Shown here one piece after another: positions 8,768 through 16,996 of a DNA stretch of 64,000 nt. The notes under the pieces were generated by a model. That model did not search any database. It worked only from the letters and a program-made list of their open reading frames with translations, and was not told the DNA's origin. Each line of letters starts with the position of its first letter. Positions within the stretch are counted from its first letter, which is position 1. A program made the translations under genes and the position numbers. This DNA is from JBFJWU01 sp041623475 [NCBI: bacterium] (GTDB taxonomy: Bacteria; J088). The stretch lies in NCBI GenBank assembly GCA_041623475.1, contig JBFJWU010000001.1:8173-72172 (forward strand), in the 5' to 3' direction.

Positions 8768-9538
8768 ATGTCCAATCCTTTCGCCCACGAACACGCCATC
8801 ATCGAACCCGCCCTGCGCAGCTACCGCGACAAATTGCTGGGACTGCCGAAACAGGTCGAAGACAAGGGCGGTGATCTGGGTCCGCTAACTGAACTGGATT
8901 TGTTCGTTGACGGCGAACTTTACAAACTGGTGCACGACAAATTCCCGGAAGACGGCTGGATCAGCGAGGAAAGTCCCCGCGAGTCAGGCAACGGTCGCTA
9001 CTGGATCATCGACCCCATCGATGGCACCCGCGAAATTGTCGCCGGTATTCCCGAATGGGTCGTCAGCGTCGGCCTGTGGGAAAACAACCGGCCCCTGTAT
9101 GGCTGGTTGTATAACGGGCCCACGGACACAGTCTGGCATGGTGGTCCGGGCATCGGTTGCTGGGCCAATGACCAGGACTGCACGGTGGCCAATGTCGACA
9201 ACCTGCAGGATATCGTCTGCGGTGTCAGTCGCACCGATATCAAGAAAGGGCGGGTGCCCGAGACCGACCCGGCCCCGGAACCGATTGGCAGTATCGCCTA
9301 TAAGCTGGGGCTGGTTGCTGCTGGCACAATTCACGCCACCGTCAGCGTCACACCCAAGAACATCTGGGACATCGCCGGTGGCATCGCCCTGGTTCTCGGT
9401 GCCGGCGGCACCGTCATCCAGTTCAGTGACGGCAAGCCGATGGACCATATCGAGGATATCAAGGCCCTGCAGGAAGGCGGCCTGGTCGCCTGTCACCCCG
9501 ACTGGGCCGAGGAACTGCGAAAACTATACGGCGCCTGA
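8768..9538 (+). CDS. Inositol monophosphatase-family phosphatase (HisN/CysQ-like)
   Basis: The 256-residue protein carries the IMPase metal-site motifs: the Glu pair in SEESPRESG, DPIDGTREIVAG (consensus DPxDGTxxF), and WDIAGG near the C-terminus (consensus WDxAxG). These bind two or three Mg ions and remove phosphate from inositol monophosphate, histidinol phosphate or 3'-phosphoadenosine 5'-phosphate. The TREI reading resembles the HisN/CysQ side of the family, but sequence alone does not fix the substrate. The start ATG has AAAAGG upstream. It appears monocistronic. Confidence 0.9.
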   Translation: MSNPFAHEHAIIEPALRSYRDKLLGLPKQVEDKGGDLGPLTELDLFVDGELYKLVHDKFPEDGWISEESPRESGNGRYWIIDPIDGTREIVAGIPEWVVSVGLWENNRPLYGWLYNGPTDTVWHGGPGIGCWANDQDCTVANVDNLQDIVCGVSRTDIKKGRVPETDPAPEPIGSIAYKLGLVAAGTIHATVSVTPKNIWDIAGGIALVLGAGGTVIQFSDGKPMDHIEDIKALQEGGLVACHPDWAEELRKLYGA

Positions 9539-9628
9539 ACCGGGATTTGTGTACGACAAACCGTCGGGAATCGGAGACAACAAGGAACACACGCCAGCTC
9601 CGACAGGCACCGCAACAACAGCGGAATA

Positions 9629-10480
9629 TTATTTTTCGAACAGGCTCGTGCCCAGGCCAAAATGCAATCCAGGCCTCCGAACGCCGCTGTACCTGTCGTA
9701 CCCTGCAGGTACCCAGGCAGCCAAATCAAAAAAAACTGGTTCCAGTCGATATCTCGCACCAAATTGCAAAACGATCCCAAAATCACGTTCCAGCGTCGAT
9801 TCATCGTTGTTTGCGTATTCAAACCCGTTGTTGATAAACCCGTTTTGTAACGAAAAACCGAAATAGCCGAGCAGGCCGTCAACGATTCTGAACGACGGCA
9901 GTACGGTAAGGCGGTATTTGACACTGGTTGCCGTTTCCGATTGTATCTTTCGATACGCTCCCCAACCGCAGCTGCCACAATCCGTATCCCATAGCTGCCA
10001 GCGTTCCCAAGGGATTCGGATGACGATTGTTGACACACCAACACCGACAGTAACGGCCGTATTTTCGCTTGCCCACACGTATGCGAGTGATGGTCCCGCG
10101 CCACGAACATTCTTGTTTGGTGCCGGGGGAACCCCAAAGACATTCTCGACACTAAGCTGATTAGGGCCATCCAGGTATTCCAATCCAACGACAATTCTTT
10201 CGGAGGCCGCAACCCGAATCTGGGCGCGAAAATCTGTCTCTACGATCCGCAGTCCGGGGGTTCCCTCGCTGGCAACAATAACCAATTCTTCAATTGGTAA
10301 CGGATTGTGGGATACGCCGCCGGATATTTCGACTCTTCGTTCGTTCATCGGTAGCGGTGCTGTATCCGCCCCCGGCTACAAAACCAGAGCAGTGCGCCTG
10401 TAGGTTGTCGCCTCGGCGCATCCAACAAACAGCACCAGTGCCACCAATACTGTCCATTGCCTTTGATTTTTGGCGACCAT
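9629..10480 (-). pseudogene. Outer-membrane barrel-like lipoprotein gene with in-frame amber stop
   Basis: A minus-strand frame opens at ATG 10480, directly after a strong ribosome binding site (AGGGAGG), and encodes a signal peptide MVAKNQRQWTVLVALVLFVG followed by Cys, a plausible lipobox. It is broken by TAG at 10378-10376 after 34 codons. The same frame continues with PGADTAPLPMNERRVEI and ~225 residues of alternating amphipathic strands ending GLGTSLFEK, typical of an outer-membrane beta-barrel. Without readthrough, translation could restart only at ATG 10348 and would give a product with no signal peptide. The rest of the frame is intact, so the lesion is recent, a sequencing error, or suppressed. 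No specific family is recognised. Confidence 0.75.
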
Positions 10481-10871
10481 GCCCTCCCTTGACCTCGGAT
10501 TCTATATCTTTGTCGCGACATGACGAAAAGTCAAGAAATTCCGAGTTGCACAGACTTGCCACTGAACTTTAAACTTCTGCGATCTTTAGGGATTAACCCC
10601 ACGGCTGCGCACGCCCTGACATACATCAATTTTACGCACCTGCCCCTTGAGCTACGGGGAACTGTTTGAGCGGCAGCGAGTTTTTCCCGTACCGGCCCCG
10701 CGAGGCGCACTTTTGCGGAGCTTTTGTGCGAGCAAAAGCGACCCGCCGGAGGCGTCTTTGTCCTGTCCCAACAGCGCCACGTCGATTCACCGTCACCCCA
10801 ATCATGCACCCGAACGGATTGAAATCTCCACCCCCGCAGCAAACCCCGCAAAGGTTTGCTAAAACAAGCCC
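10481..10871. other. 391-bp intergenic region with hairpins, no credible gene
   Basis: This lies between the divergent barrel gene and the transporter. Overlapping ORFs on both strands look spurious, being Arg/Pro-rich without ribosome binding sites. The left 90 bp should hold the barrel-gene promoter; a TTGACT on the minus strand (10531-10526) is a possible -35 element. From ~10664 it contains the hairpin-rich element listed separately. The sequence just before 10872 has no strong Shine-Dalgarno. Confidence 0.65.
10664..10757. repeat. Hairpin-rich intergenic element, copy B
   Basis: It begins with CTGTTTGAGCGGCAGCGAG, similar to the start of copy A at 8461. It contains the perfect hairpin GCTTTTG-TGCGAG-CAAAAGC (10720-10739), whose loop shares GCGAGC with the hairpin in copy A. 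A competing arm, CGCAC (10706-10710) with GTGCG (10726-10730), overlaps that hairpin, so the two structures exclude each other. Role unknown: dispersed palindromic repeat, or leader of the following transporter gene. Confidence 0.45.
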
Positions 10872-11783
10872 ATGCCCGTACTTCTCCTGATCACGATCGG
10901 CGCTGCGGTCGCCTTTGTCTGGCCCGAGACCGTCCTGTGGCTGAAACCGGCGCTCAAACCCGCATTTGCGGTCACGATGTTGTCGGTCGGCACCCTGGTG
11001 AAACCGGCCCAGGTTCGCGAGTTTGCGGCCAGGCCCGCCCGCACATTGTCCGGCCTGTCCGCGCAGTACACAATCATGCCCGTGCTGGCGTGGCTGGTAT
11101 CCCGGGCATTTGCGGACCCGACACTGCAAACCGGCATCATCCTGGTGGGCTGCATGCCGGGGGCGATGGCCAGCAATGTGATGACTGTCCTGTTTCGCGG
11201 TGACCTGATCCTGAGCGTCGCCATGACGACTGTGGCTACGGTCCTGGCACCGGTCGTCCTGTCGTTCTGGCTGCCCATCCTGGCTGGAACCTCTATTGAG
11301 TTACCGGTGCAATCCCTGACCTGGAGCGCGGCGTGGATGGTCGCCATCCCGGTCGCCATCGGAATCACAATCCGGGCCCGCTGGACACACCCGCCTGACT
11401 GGTGGGACCGAACCGCAGGCTCGATCGCGTCGGCGGCGATCATCCTGATTGTCCTGGTCGTCGTTGCCGCCAACCAGGAACGCCTGGGCCTGATCGGTCC
11501 GGCGCTGGCGTTGGCAATGCTGGGTCTGAACCTGGGTGGCTACGCCGCCGCCTGGCTGGCTGGCAAATGGCTGGGCTGGCCACCGGCGCAGCGGCGGACC
11601 CTGGTGCTGGAAGTCGGATTGCAAAACGCAGGACTGGGGAGTGTCCTGGCGCTCAGCCACCTGGGCGACGCGGCGGCGATTCCCAGCGCGTTTTATACCT
11701 TTCTTTGTGTCTTGACATCGGCAATGGCACTGCCTGTTGTCAACCGATTCAATCAATCGTCAACGGTGGCCGTCGGGTCATAA
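10872..11783 (+). CDS. Bile acid:sodium symporter family (BASS/SBF) transporter
   Basis: The 303-residue protein is an integral membrane protein with about nine or ten hydrophobic segments. It has the family crossover motifs GCMPGAMASNVMT near residue 95 and LEVGLQNAGLGSVLAL near residue 245, which build the sodium and substrate sites of ASBT/BASS transporters. Bacterial members move bile acids, pantoate, pyruvate or other organic anions with Na+; the substrate here is unknown. Its 3' end overlaps the convergent GGDEF gene by 31 bp. The upstream hairpins could affect expression (inference). Confidence 0.9.
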   Translation: MPVLLLITIGAAVAFVWPETVLWLKPALKPAFAVTMLSVGTLVKPAQVREFAARPARTLSGLSAQYTIMPVLAWLVSRAFADPTLQTGIILVGCMPGAMASNVMTVLFRGDLILSVAMTTVATVLAPVVLSFWLPILAGTSIELPVQSLTWSAAWMVAIPVAIGITIRARWTHPPDWWDRTAGSIASAAIILIVLVVVAANQERLGLIGPALALAMLGLNLGGYAAAWLAGKWLGWPPAQRRTLVLEVGLQNAGLGSVLALSHLGDAAAIPSAFYTFLCVLTSAMALPVVNRFNQSSTVAVGS

Positions 11784-13213
11784 AGGACGGCCTGGTCGCG
11801 GCCGCTGTCCTTGGCGCGATACAGGGCCCTGTCTGCCAGTTCCAGCAGGCGGGCAATGGTCATGTCATGCTGCCGCCCCGGTTCAGCCCAGGCCACACCA
11901 GCGCTGATTGTGACAATATCGGCCGCCCGCGAATCATTGTGGGGAATACCCAGGCTGCGAACCGACTCGCAAAAACGCCGGGCTGCCGGTAATCCGGCAG
12001 CACCTGTTTCCGGCAAAACCGCGACGAATTCTTCACCACCGTAGCGGGCCAGGAAGTCGCCGGACCGCCGCAGTGCAGACAGCAGCCGCGCAGCAACACG
12101 GCGCAGGCAATCGTCTCCGGCACTGTGTCCATAGGAATCGTTGTACTGTTTGAAAAAATCGATATCGATCATCGCAACGGCAACGGCAGTGCCGTCCATG
12201 GCCGCCTGGGCCCAGACCTGGGCCAGTCGTTCGTCCAGCCCGCGCCGATTTGGCACCCGGGTCAAGGGATCGATTCGGGCCTGTGCATCCAGCTGCGCGT
12301 TGATTCGTCGCAGTTCAGCGGTTTGCTCGGCAACGATCTCTTTGATCGCGCGGTTCCGGCGGGCCAGGAACTGCAGGTAACCGGCGATCAGGACAAATAA
12401 TAAGCTGCCTGCACCAGTCACAACCCAGCTGAGCGGTGTCCGTCGCGCTGCCACATACGCCTGGGTTGGCGTAACTTCGACCCGCCACAGGAATCCGCCA
12501 ATCTCGCGCAGGGCCCGTGTGTACCGCATCTGGTCCGCCGGAATCGCCTGCAGCGCCGACGGTCGGCGATAGATGTCCCGTGCCAGCTTGCCGCCATCGG
12601 ACTCCAGCAGGCGGACGTCGAATCCGTTCCATTCCGGCCCCGAAAACACCTCGTCCAGGATCGTTGTGATATCAAATATTCCCATTGCGATTGAATCCGC
12701 CTCGCCGGCCGCAGCCAGTTGGCGAATTCCCAGCAACGCGACGACGTGCCCTGCGGCAAACGGCGGGGCCGGGGCCGGGATGGCAACGACCCCATAGCCA
12801 TCCCGCGCGGCGCGGATCGCGTCACCAAGCTGCGGTTCGGCATAGATATCGGCCGGCTCCCGACCGGCTGCCGTATAGGACAATTCCGGGGTACCAACAG
12901 TCGCATCCAGATACGTCCACGTCAGGTGCTGCAACGCTCGGCGGCGACTGATGGCATCTTCGGCGATTCGACGAAACGCGACGGGATCAATAGTTCCACC
13001 TGCAAGAACCAGCGCCCGGATCTCGAACAACAGGTCGAATGATGACCGCGTTGCCTGTTCGACCAGGGCCAGCTGCTCGTTGACTTCGGACTGGAACCCA
13101 TCGAAGATCCGTTCGGCCTCGGCGATGCGCAGCAGGCGGCCCGCCCAGACCGACATGCCAACTCCCACGACTGCCACCAGTACGGCCAGGGACGTAATCT
13201 GGCGTACCGCCAA
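11753..13213 (-). CDS. Membrane CHASE-type sensor diguanylate cyclase
   Basis: This protein has an N-terminal membrane segment (ITSLAVLVAVVGVGMSVWAG), a ~250-residue periplasmic region with the look of a CHASE domain (RALQHLTWTYLDA, FDVRLLESDGGKLARD), a second membrane segment (WVVTGAGSLLFVLIAGYLQF), a coiled linker and a GGDEF domain. The active site is GGEEF and an RxxD inhibitory site (RSGD) lies five residues upstream, so it should make c-di-GMP with product inhibition. The start is uncertain: TTG at 13213 avoids the 119-bp overlap with the cupin gene that the GTG at 13399 would need, but neither has a strong ribosome binding site. Confidence 0.88.
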   Translation of the reverse strand: MAVRQITSLAVLVAVVGVGMSVWAGRLLRIAEAERIFDGFQSEVNEQLALVEQATRSSFDLLFEIRALVLAGGTIDPVAFRRIAEDAISRRRALQHLTWTYLDATVGTPELSYTAAGREPADIYAEPQLGDAIRAARDGYGVVAIPAPAPPFAAGHVVALLGIRQLAAAGEADSIAMGIFDITTILDEVFSGPEWNGFDVRLLESDGGKLARDIYRRPSALQAIPADQMRYTRALREIGGFLWRVEVTPTQAYVAARRTPLSWVVTGAGSLLFVLIAGYLQFLARRNRAIKEIVAEQTAELRRINAQLDAQARIDPLTRVPNRRGLDERLAQVWAQAAMDGTAVAVAMIDIDFFKQYNDSYGHSAGDDCLRRVAARLLSALRRSGDFLARYGGEEFVAVLPETGAAGLPAARRFCESVRSLGIPHNDSRAADIVTISAGVAWAEPGRQHDMTIARLLELADRALYRAKDSGRDQAVLYDPTATVDD

Positions 13214-13280
13214 CCGAAACAGACGGCGCTCACCATAGCCCGGGTTGGATCCGGGCTGCGACGCAGTCAGCGGTTTTGCT

Positions 13281-13748
13281 TCAGGGGGCGTAGGACGGCT
13301 CGTCGACTGCGACGCGGTCCCCGGCAGTGAATGGCGGCGAGAACGTTGCGAATACCGTCGAATACCCGCTTGCGGTATTGACAAACGCGTGCGGCGCACC
13401 CATCGGGATCACGATGACATCGCCCACGGCAACAGGCACGTCGCCGTGAAGGGTTTTGAAGTATCCTTCGCCTTCCAGGAGGATGCCGACCAGGTCACTT
13501 TTGTCGTGTTTGTGGAACGGCTCACGGTCCTTGACGACAACCACGTGTTCGCTGGTGGCCGTGTGTTCTTCCAGCGTGGTGGCGGCCAGAGGCGCGTCCG
13601 TGACGACGATGGCATCCTTGAGGACGGCGGCCTCGACCTGGAGGCTGAGTTCATTACCACCGATGATTTTCATCACGCCGTAATTCGCTGTGGCACAGCC
13701 TCCGGACAGCAATACCGCCACAAAAGCCAGGGGTCGAAACGCATTCAC
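13281..13748 (-). CDS. Cupin-domain lipoprotein
   Basis: The 155-residue protein starts at GTG 13748 with AAGGAAGG upstream. A lipoprotein signal peptide ends at the lipobox LSGGC (Cys ~19). The rest is one cupin fold with metal-type residues in EHTATSEHVVVVKDREPFHKHDKSD and the second motif IPMGAPHAFVNTASG. It is probably a lipid-anchored periplasmic or outer-membrane protein binding a metal or small molecule. The family is recognised only at fold level. It lies just upstream of the CHASE-GGDEF gene on the same strand. Confidence 0.82.
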   Translation of the reverse strand: MNAFRPLAFVAVLLSGGCATANYGVMKIIGGNELSLQVEAAVLKDAIVVTDAPLAATTLEEHTATSEHVVVVKDREPFHKHDKSDLVGILLEGEGYFKTLHGDVPVAVGDVIVIPMGAPHAFVNTASGYSTVFATFSPPFTAGDRVAVDEPSYAP

Positions 13749-13781
13749 TGGGTTACCTTCCTTGTCTGCAGGTCAGCATCC

Positions 13782-13811
13782 AAAGTAGCCGCACGCCACC
13801 AGCCAAGTCAA
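13782..13811 (-). promoter_or_regulatory. Predicted sigma-70 promoter of the cupin lipoprotein gene
   Basis: The minus strand reads TTGACT (13811-13806), an 18-bp spacer and TACTTT (13787-13782), ~34 bp upstream of the GTG start. The -35 is near consensus and the -10 is weak. Confidence 0.4.
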
Positions 13812-13822
13812 CTGCCGGGCAC

Positions 13823-13851
13823 AAAAAAAGCCCGCCGGCGAACCGGCGGGC
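13823..13851 (-). terminator. Rho-independent terminator after groEL
   Basis: Nine-base perfect stem GCCCGCCGG/CCGGCGGGC (13830-13838 with 13843-13851), a 4-nt loop and a run of seven T on the minus strand (13829-13823). It lies 38 bp past the groEL stop, the expected place for the end of the groESL transcript. Confidence 0.92.
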
Positions 13852-13888
13852 TTCCAAAAATGGCTGCGGGATCCGCAGAAAGGTCGGA

Positions 13889-15541
13889 TCAGAATCCGCC
13901 CATGCCGCCCATGTCCGGCATCCCACCACCTGCCGGTCCGCCGGCGCTGTCCTCGGGCTTTTCAGCAACGAGGGCATCAGTGGTCAGCAACAGTCCGGAT
14001 ACACTGGCTGCATTCTGCAGCGCCGTACGCGTAACCTTGGTCGGGTCAATAACACCCGCCTTGAGCATGTCTTCAAAGGTATCGCTGGCGGCATTGTAGC
14101 CAAAGCCGTCTTTGCCTTCGCGAACCTTCTGCAACACGATCGAGCCTTCGACACCTGCATTGGTCGAGATCATCCGCAGCGGCGCTTCCATTGCCCGGGC
14201 AACAATACTGACGCCTGCTGCCTGGCTGACGTTTTCCTTCTGCAGTTTTTCGGCCAGTTTCTCGACGGCATCAATGGACCGGATCAGGGCAACGCCGCCA
14301 CCAGGTACGATGCCCTCTTCGACGGCTGCACGGGTCGCATGCAGCGCATCTTCGACGCGGGCCTTCTTTTCCTTCATTTCCACTTCGGTCGCCGCACCAA
14401 CATAGATCACAGCAACACCGCCAACCAGTTTGGCCAGGCGTTCCTGCAGTTTCTCGCGATCGTAGTCGCTGCTGGTTTCCTCGATCTGCTTGCGGATCTG
14501 GCTGATTCGACCGTCGATTTCCTTGTCGTCACCAGCGCCATCGATCACAGTCGTATTTTCTTTTTCGATTACGATCTTCTTGGCACGTCCAAGCTGGTCA
14601 ATGCTGGCATTTTCCAGCTTGTGGCCCAGCTCTTCGCTGATGACTTCGCCACCGGTCAGGATCGCGATGTCGCGCAGCATTTCCTTGCGGCGCTCGCCAA
14701 AACCAGGGGCCTTGACGGCGGCCACGTTGAGCGTGCCGCGCAGCTTGTTGACAACCAGGGTTGCCAGCGCTTCACCGTCGACATCTTCGGCGATGATCAC
14801 CATCGGCTTACCGGCACGGGCAACCTGCTCCAGTACGGGCAGCAGGTCTTTCATGTTGCTGATCTTCTTGTCGTGCAACAGGATGTACGGGTCTTCCAGT
14901 TCGGCGATCATCTTGTCCGGATTGGTTACAAAGTAAGGGCTCAGGTAGCCGCGGTCGAACTGCATACCTTCGACAACTTCCAGGAACGTTTCCAGTCCCT
15001 TGGCTTCCTCGACGGTAATAACGCCCTCTTTGCCGACTTTTTCCATCGATTCCGCGATGTAGTTGCCGATTTCGGTGTCGTTGTTGGCGGAAATAGAGCC
15101 AACCTGGGCGATTTCAGTCTGGTCTTTGGTGTCCTTGCTGAGTTTTTTCAGCTCGGCAACCGCTGCTTCGACGGCCTTGTCGATCCCGCGCTTCAGCTCC
15201 ATCTGGCTGTGGCCGGCCGCAACCAGTTTCAGACCTTCGGTAAAGATCGACTGGGCCAGGACCGTCGCCGTCGTCGTACCGTCGCCGGCGACATCAGAGG
15301 TCTTGGACGCAACTTCCTTGACCATCTGGGCGCCCATGTTTTCGAAGTGGTCTTCCAGTTCGATTTCCTTGGCAACCGTCACACCGTCTTTGGTCACGCT
15401 GGGGGCGCCAAAGCTTTTTTCGATCAGGACATTACGACCCTTGGGGCCCAGTGTCACCTTGACCGCGTTGGCCAGGGCATCAACGCCGGACTTCAGCTTG
15501 GCATAGCCGTCCTGGCTGAACAGAATTTCTTTGGATGGCAT
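13889..15541 (-). CDS. groL: Chaperonin GroEL (Hsp60)
   Basis: The 550-residue protein is a full-length type I chaperonin: N-terminal [18 protein letters not shown]-site [12 protein letters not shown], the hydrophobic apical segments, [12 protein letters not shown], and the Gly/Met-rich C-terminal tail ending [12 protein letters not shown]. It forms the double heptameric ring that folds proteins with GroES. The start ATG has AGGAG upstream. It is the second gene of groES-groEL, 28 bp behind groES, and should be under the CIRCE operator upstream of groES. It is the only groEL in the window. Confidence 0.99.
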   Translation of the reverse strand: MPSKEILFSQDGYAKLKSGVDALANAVKVTLGPKGRNVLIEKSFGAPSVTKDGVTVAKEIELEDHFENMGAQMVKEVASKTSDVAGDGTTTATVLAQSIFTEGLKLVAAGHSQMELKRGIDKAVEAAVAELKKLSKDTKDQTEIAQVGSISANNDTEIGNYIAESMEKVGKEGVITVEEAKGLETFLEVVEGMQFDRGYLSPYFVTNPDKMIAELEDPYILLHDKKISNMKDLLPVLEQVARAGKPMVIIAEDVDGEALATLVVNKLRGTLNVAAVKAPGFGERRKEMLRDIAILTGGEVISEELGHKLENASIDQLGRAKKIVIEKENTTVIDGAGDDKEIDGRISQIRKQIEETSSDYDREKLQERLAKLVGGVAVIYVGAATEVEMKEKKARVEDALHATRAAVEEGIVPGGGVALIRSIDAVEKLAEKLQKENVSQAAGVSIVARAMEAPLRMISTNAGVEGSIVLQKVREGKDGFGYNAASDTFEDMLKAGVIDPTKVTRTALQNAASVSGLLLTTDALVAEKPEDSAGGPAGGGMPDMGGMGGF

Positions 15542-15569
15542 TTTATTACTCCTTGGCTTTCCGGGTTAA

Positions 15570-15854
15570 TTACTCGACCACCGCAAGGATGTCGTCCTCG
15601 CGCATGATCAGGTGCTCTTCGCCTTCGATGTTGATTTCTGTTCCCGCGTATTTCGAAAACAGGATCTTGTCACCGACCTTGACGGACATATCGATCTTGG
15701 TCCCGTCGACGACCTTGCCCTCGCCGGCGGCGATGACCTGGCCCTCCTGGGGCTTTTCCTTGGCAGAGTCGGGAATAATGATGCCGCCTGCCGTGGTTTC
15801 TTCGCTGTCCAACCGCTTGACAATCACGCGGTCGTGCAAAGGACGAAGTTTCAT
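15570..15854 (-). CDS. groS: Co-chaperonin GroES (Hsp10)
   Basis: The 94-residue protein shows the GroES signature: [19 protein letters not shown] at the N-terminus, the mobile loop with [22 protein letters not shown], and the C-terminal [13 protein letters not shown]. It caps the GroEL ring as a heptamer. A strong AAGGAGGAA precedes the ATG. It is first in the operon, and the 5' leader carries the CIRCE element. Confidence 0.99.
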   Translation of the reverse strand: MKLRPLHDRVIVKRLDSEETTAGGIIIPDSAKEKPQEGQVIAAGEGKVVDGTKIDMSVKVGDKILFSKYAGTEINIEGEEHLIMREDDILAVVE

Positions 15855-15954
15855 AATGTTCCTCCTTGTGGTTCACACGTTTGACCCGATCCCGGACCAT
15901 CCGGCGATCGGAAAAGGGTTAATCATGCGTAAAAAAATGGTTTCTCACTATTTG

Positions 15955-15981
15955 TTAGCACTCGACGACTGCGAGTGCTAA
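15955..15981 (-). promoter_or_regulatory. CIRCE operator (HrcA binding site)
   Basis: Perfect TTAGCACTC-N9-GAGTGCTAA inverted repeat, identical to the CIRCE consensus, ~100 bp upstream of groES. It lies just downstream of the predicted -10 and so overlaps the likely transcription start, as expected for HrcA repression of the heat-shock operon. hrcA itself is not in the window. Confidence 0.97.
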
Positions 15982-15986
15982 CACGT

Positions 15987-16016
15987 AATATACCGTTTCC
16001 GATGCTGCCGTGTCAA
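15987..16016 (-). promoter_or_regulatory. Vegetative promoter of groESL
   Basis: The minus strand has TTGACA (16016-16011), an 18-bp spacer and TATATT (15992-15987), close to the sigma-70 consensus and directly ahead of CIRCE. Confidence 0.85.
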
Positions 16017-16096
16017 GCTGACAAGGGGCACCCTTACAAGCCCTGAACTATAATGGCAGCAGGTTGAGCGCATCAAATAAATCCTTGCGGGGACCA

Positions 16097-16990
16097 TTGA
16101 AGCGGCTGGATCTGGGCGTTGCCGGACTGGCCATACTGTTCGCCGTCCAGGCTGGATTGCAGTTGGTTCCCCATCCTGCGACCGAGGGTCTGGTTCCGGC
16201 CGCCTGGCGATCCCCGGAACCCGCATTGCGGGCTGCGTACCAGTCGCTGCGCCACCAGCCTGATGCAGATCCGGCACTGGCACTGGCAGCGACCGGCGTC
16301 GCACTGGCCCCGTGGTATGGTCCGGCCTGGCTGATCTATGCATTGGCCAGCGAACGGGTAGACCAGCAGGCGGCGCTGCCGTTTTTTGCATTGGCGCTTC
16401 ATTTTGACCCCCGCGGGCGTGGCACAATCGAAGCATCGCTGCCGCGATTGGTTGAATCCGGGTGGCTGGCCCCGATTGCAGCCCTTCCGTATTTCCTGAA
16501 CAGCCAGTTGGGCGCGGCGGCGGCTGTCCTGCCGGCCCAGCCACCGCCTGACTGGCCGGCAGCCTATATTGACAAGCTGACCGGAGCAGCCGTGCACATG
16601 TTATTCGGCGCTGGCAAGCCGTTGTGGCTGGCCGGCGTTGAACAAACCGCTTTTGCGACACAGCTGGATGCGAACAGCCGGTCCTATGTAATGGCATCGT
16701 TCTGCATCCAGTCGCCGACATTGTGCCTGGCACGATACGAAGCCTGCCTGGCAAATGACGCTGGCCTGTGTCCCGACGGAATCCGTCCGACCCGCCCACT
16801 GATCTGGGCGGTCAGCGATGCCGTCCGCGCAACCGGGGATCGCGAACGTACGGTACAGATTGCCCGGCAGGTGCTGGAACTGGACCCGACACGCACCGAT
16901 GTCATTCGACTGGCTGAACGGCTTGAAGAGGCCGGCCAACAGGCCAGGGCACGGCAGTTGCTGAGGGTTCACCCGGCGATGGCGCGCTAG
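16097..16990 (+). CDS. Membrane-anchored protein of unknown function at head of glycan cluster
   Basis: I start this at TTG 16097 because GGGGA lies just upstream and it yields a basic start (KRLDLGVAGLAILFAVQAG) leading into one membrane segment; an upstream TTG at 16064 is also in frame. The ~297-residue product then has Ala/Leu-rich helices. The C-terminal ~50 residues (TVQIARQVLELDPTRTDVIRLAERLEEAGQ) look like one or two tetratricopeptide units. Six bases separate it from the first glycosyltransferase, suggesting an assembly or export role in the glycan pathway (inference). No specific family is recognised. Confidence 0.7.
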   Translation: MKRLDLGVAGLAILFAVQAGLQLVPHPATEGLVPAAWRSPEPALRAAYQSLRHQPDADPALALAATGVALAPWYGPAWLIYALASERVDQQAALPFFALALHFDPRGRGTIEASLPRLVESGWLAPIAALPYFLNSQLGAAAAVLPAQPPPDWPAAYIDKLTGAAVHMLFGAGKPLWLAGVEQTAFATQLDANSRSYVMASFCIQSPTLCLARYEACLANDAGLCPDGIRPTRPLIWAVSDAVRATGDRERTVQIARQVLELDPTRTDVIRLAERLEEAGQQARARQLLRVHPAMAR

Positions 16991-16996
16991 ACCGAC

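Noticed and set aside
8221-8794. Two overlapping minus-strand ORFs of ~156 residues
   Set aside because: They are Cys/Arg/Ser-rich, overlap coding ends on both sides, lack ribosome binding sites and lie on the palindromic element; they reflect nucleotide structure, not a protein.
10640-10665. Possible tRNA fragment (CTTGAGCTACGGGG)
   Set aside because: No cloverleaf can be built around it.
10531-11129. Minus-strand ORFs opposite the transporter start
   Set aside because: Arg/Gly/Pro-rich shadow sequence; the plus-strand BASS transporter explains the region.
13214-13399. N-terminal extension of the CHASE-GGDEF protein to GTG 13399
   Set aside because: It would overlap the cupin gene by 119 bp and adds a Ser/Arg/Pro-rich stretch with no ribosome binding site; kept only as an alternative.
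14339-15607. A 422-residue plus-strand ORF antisense to groEL
   Set aside because: It is the mirror frame of a highly codon-biased gene, with no family resemblance.
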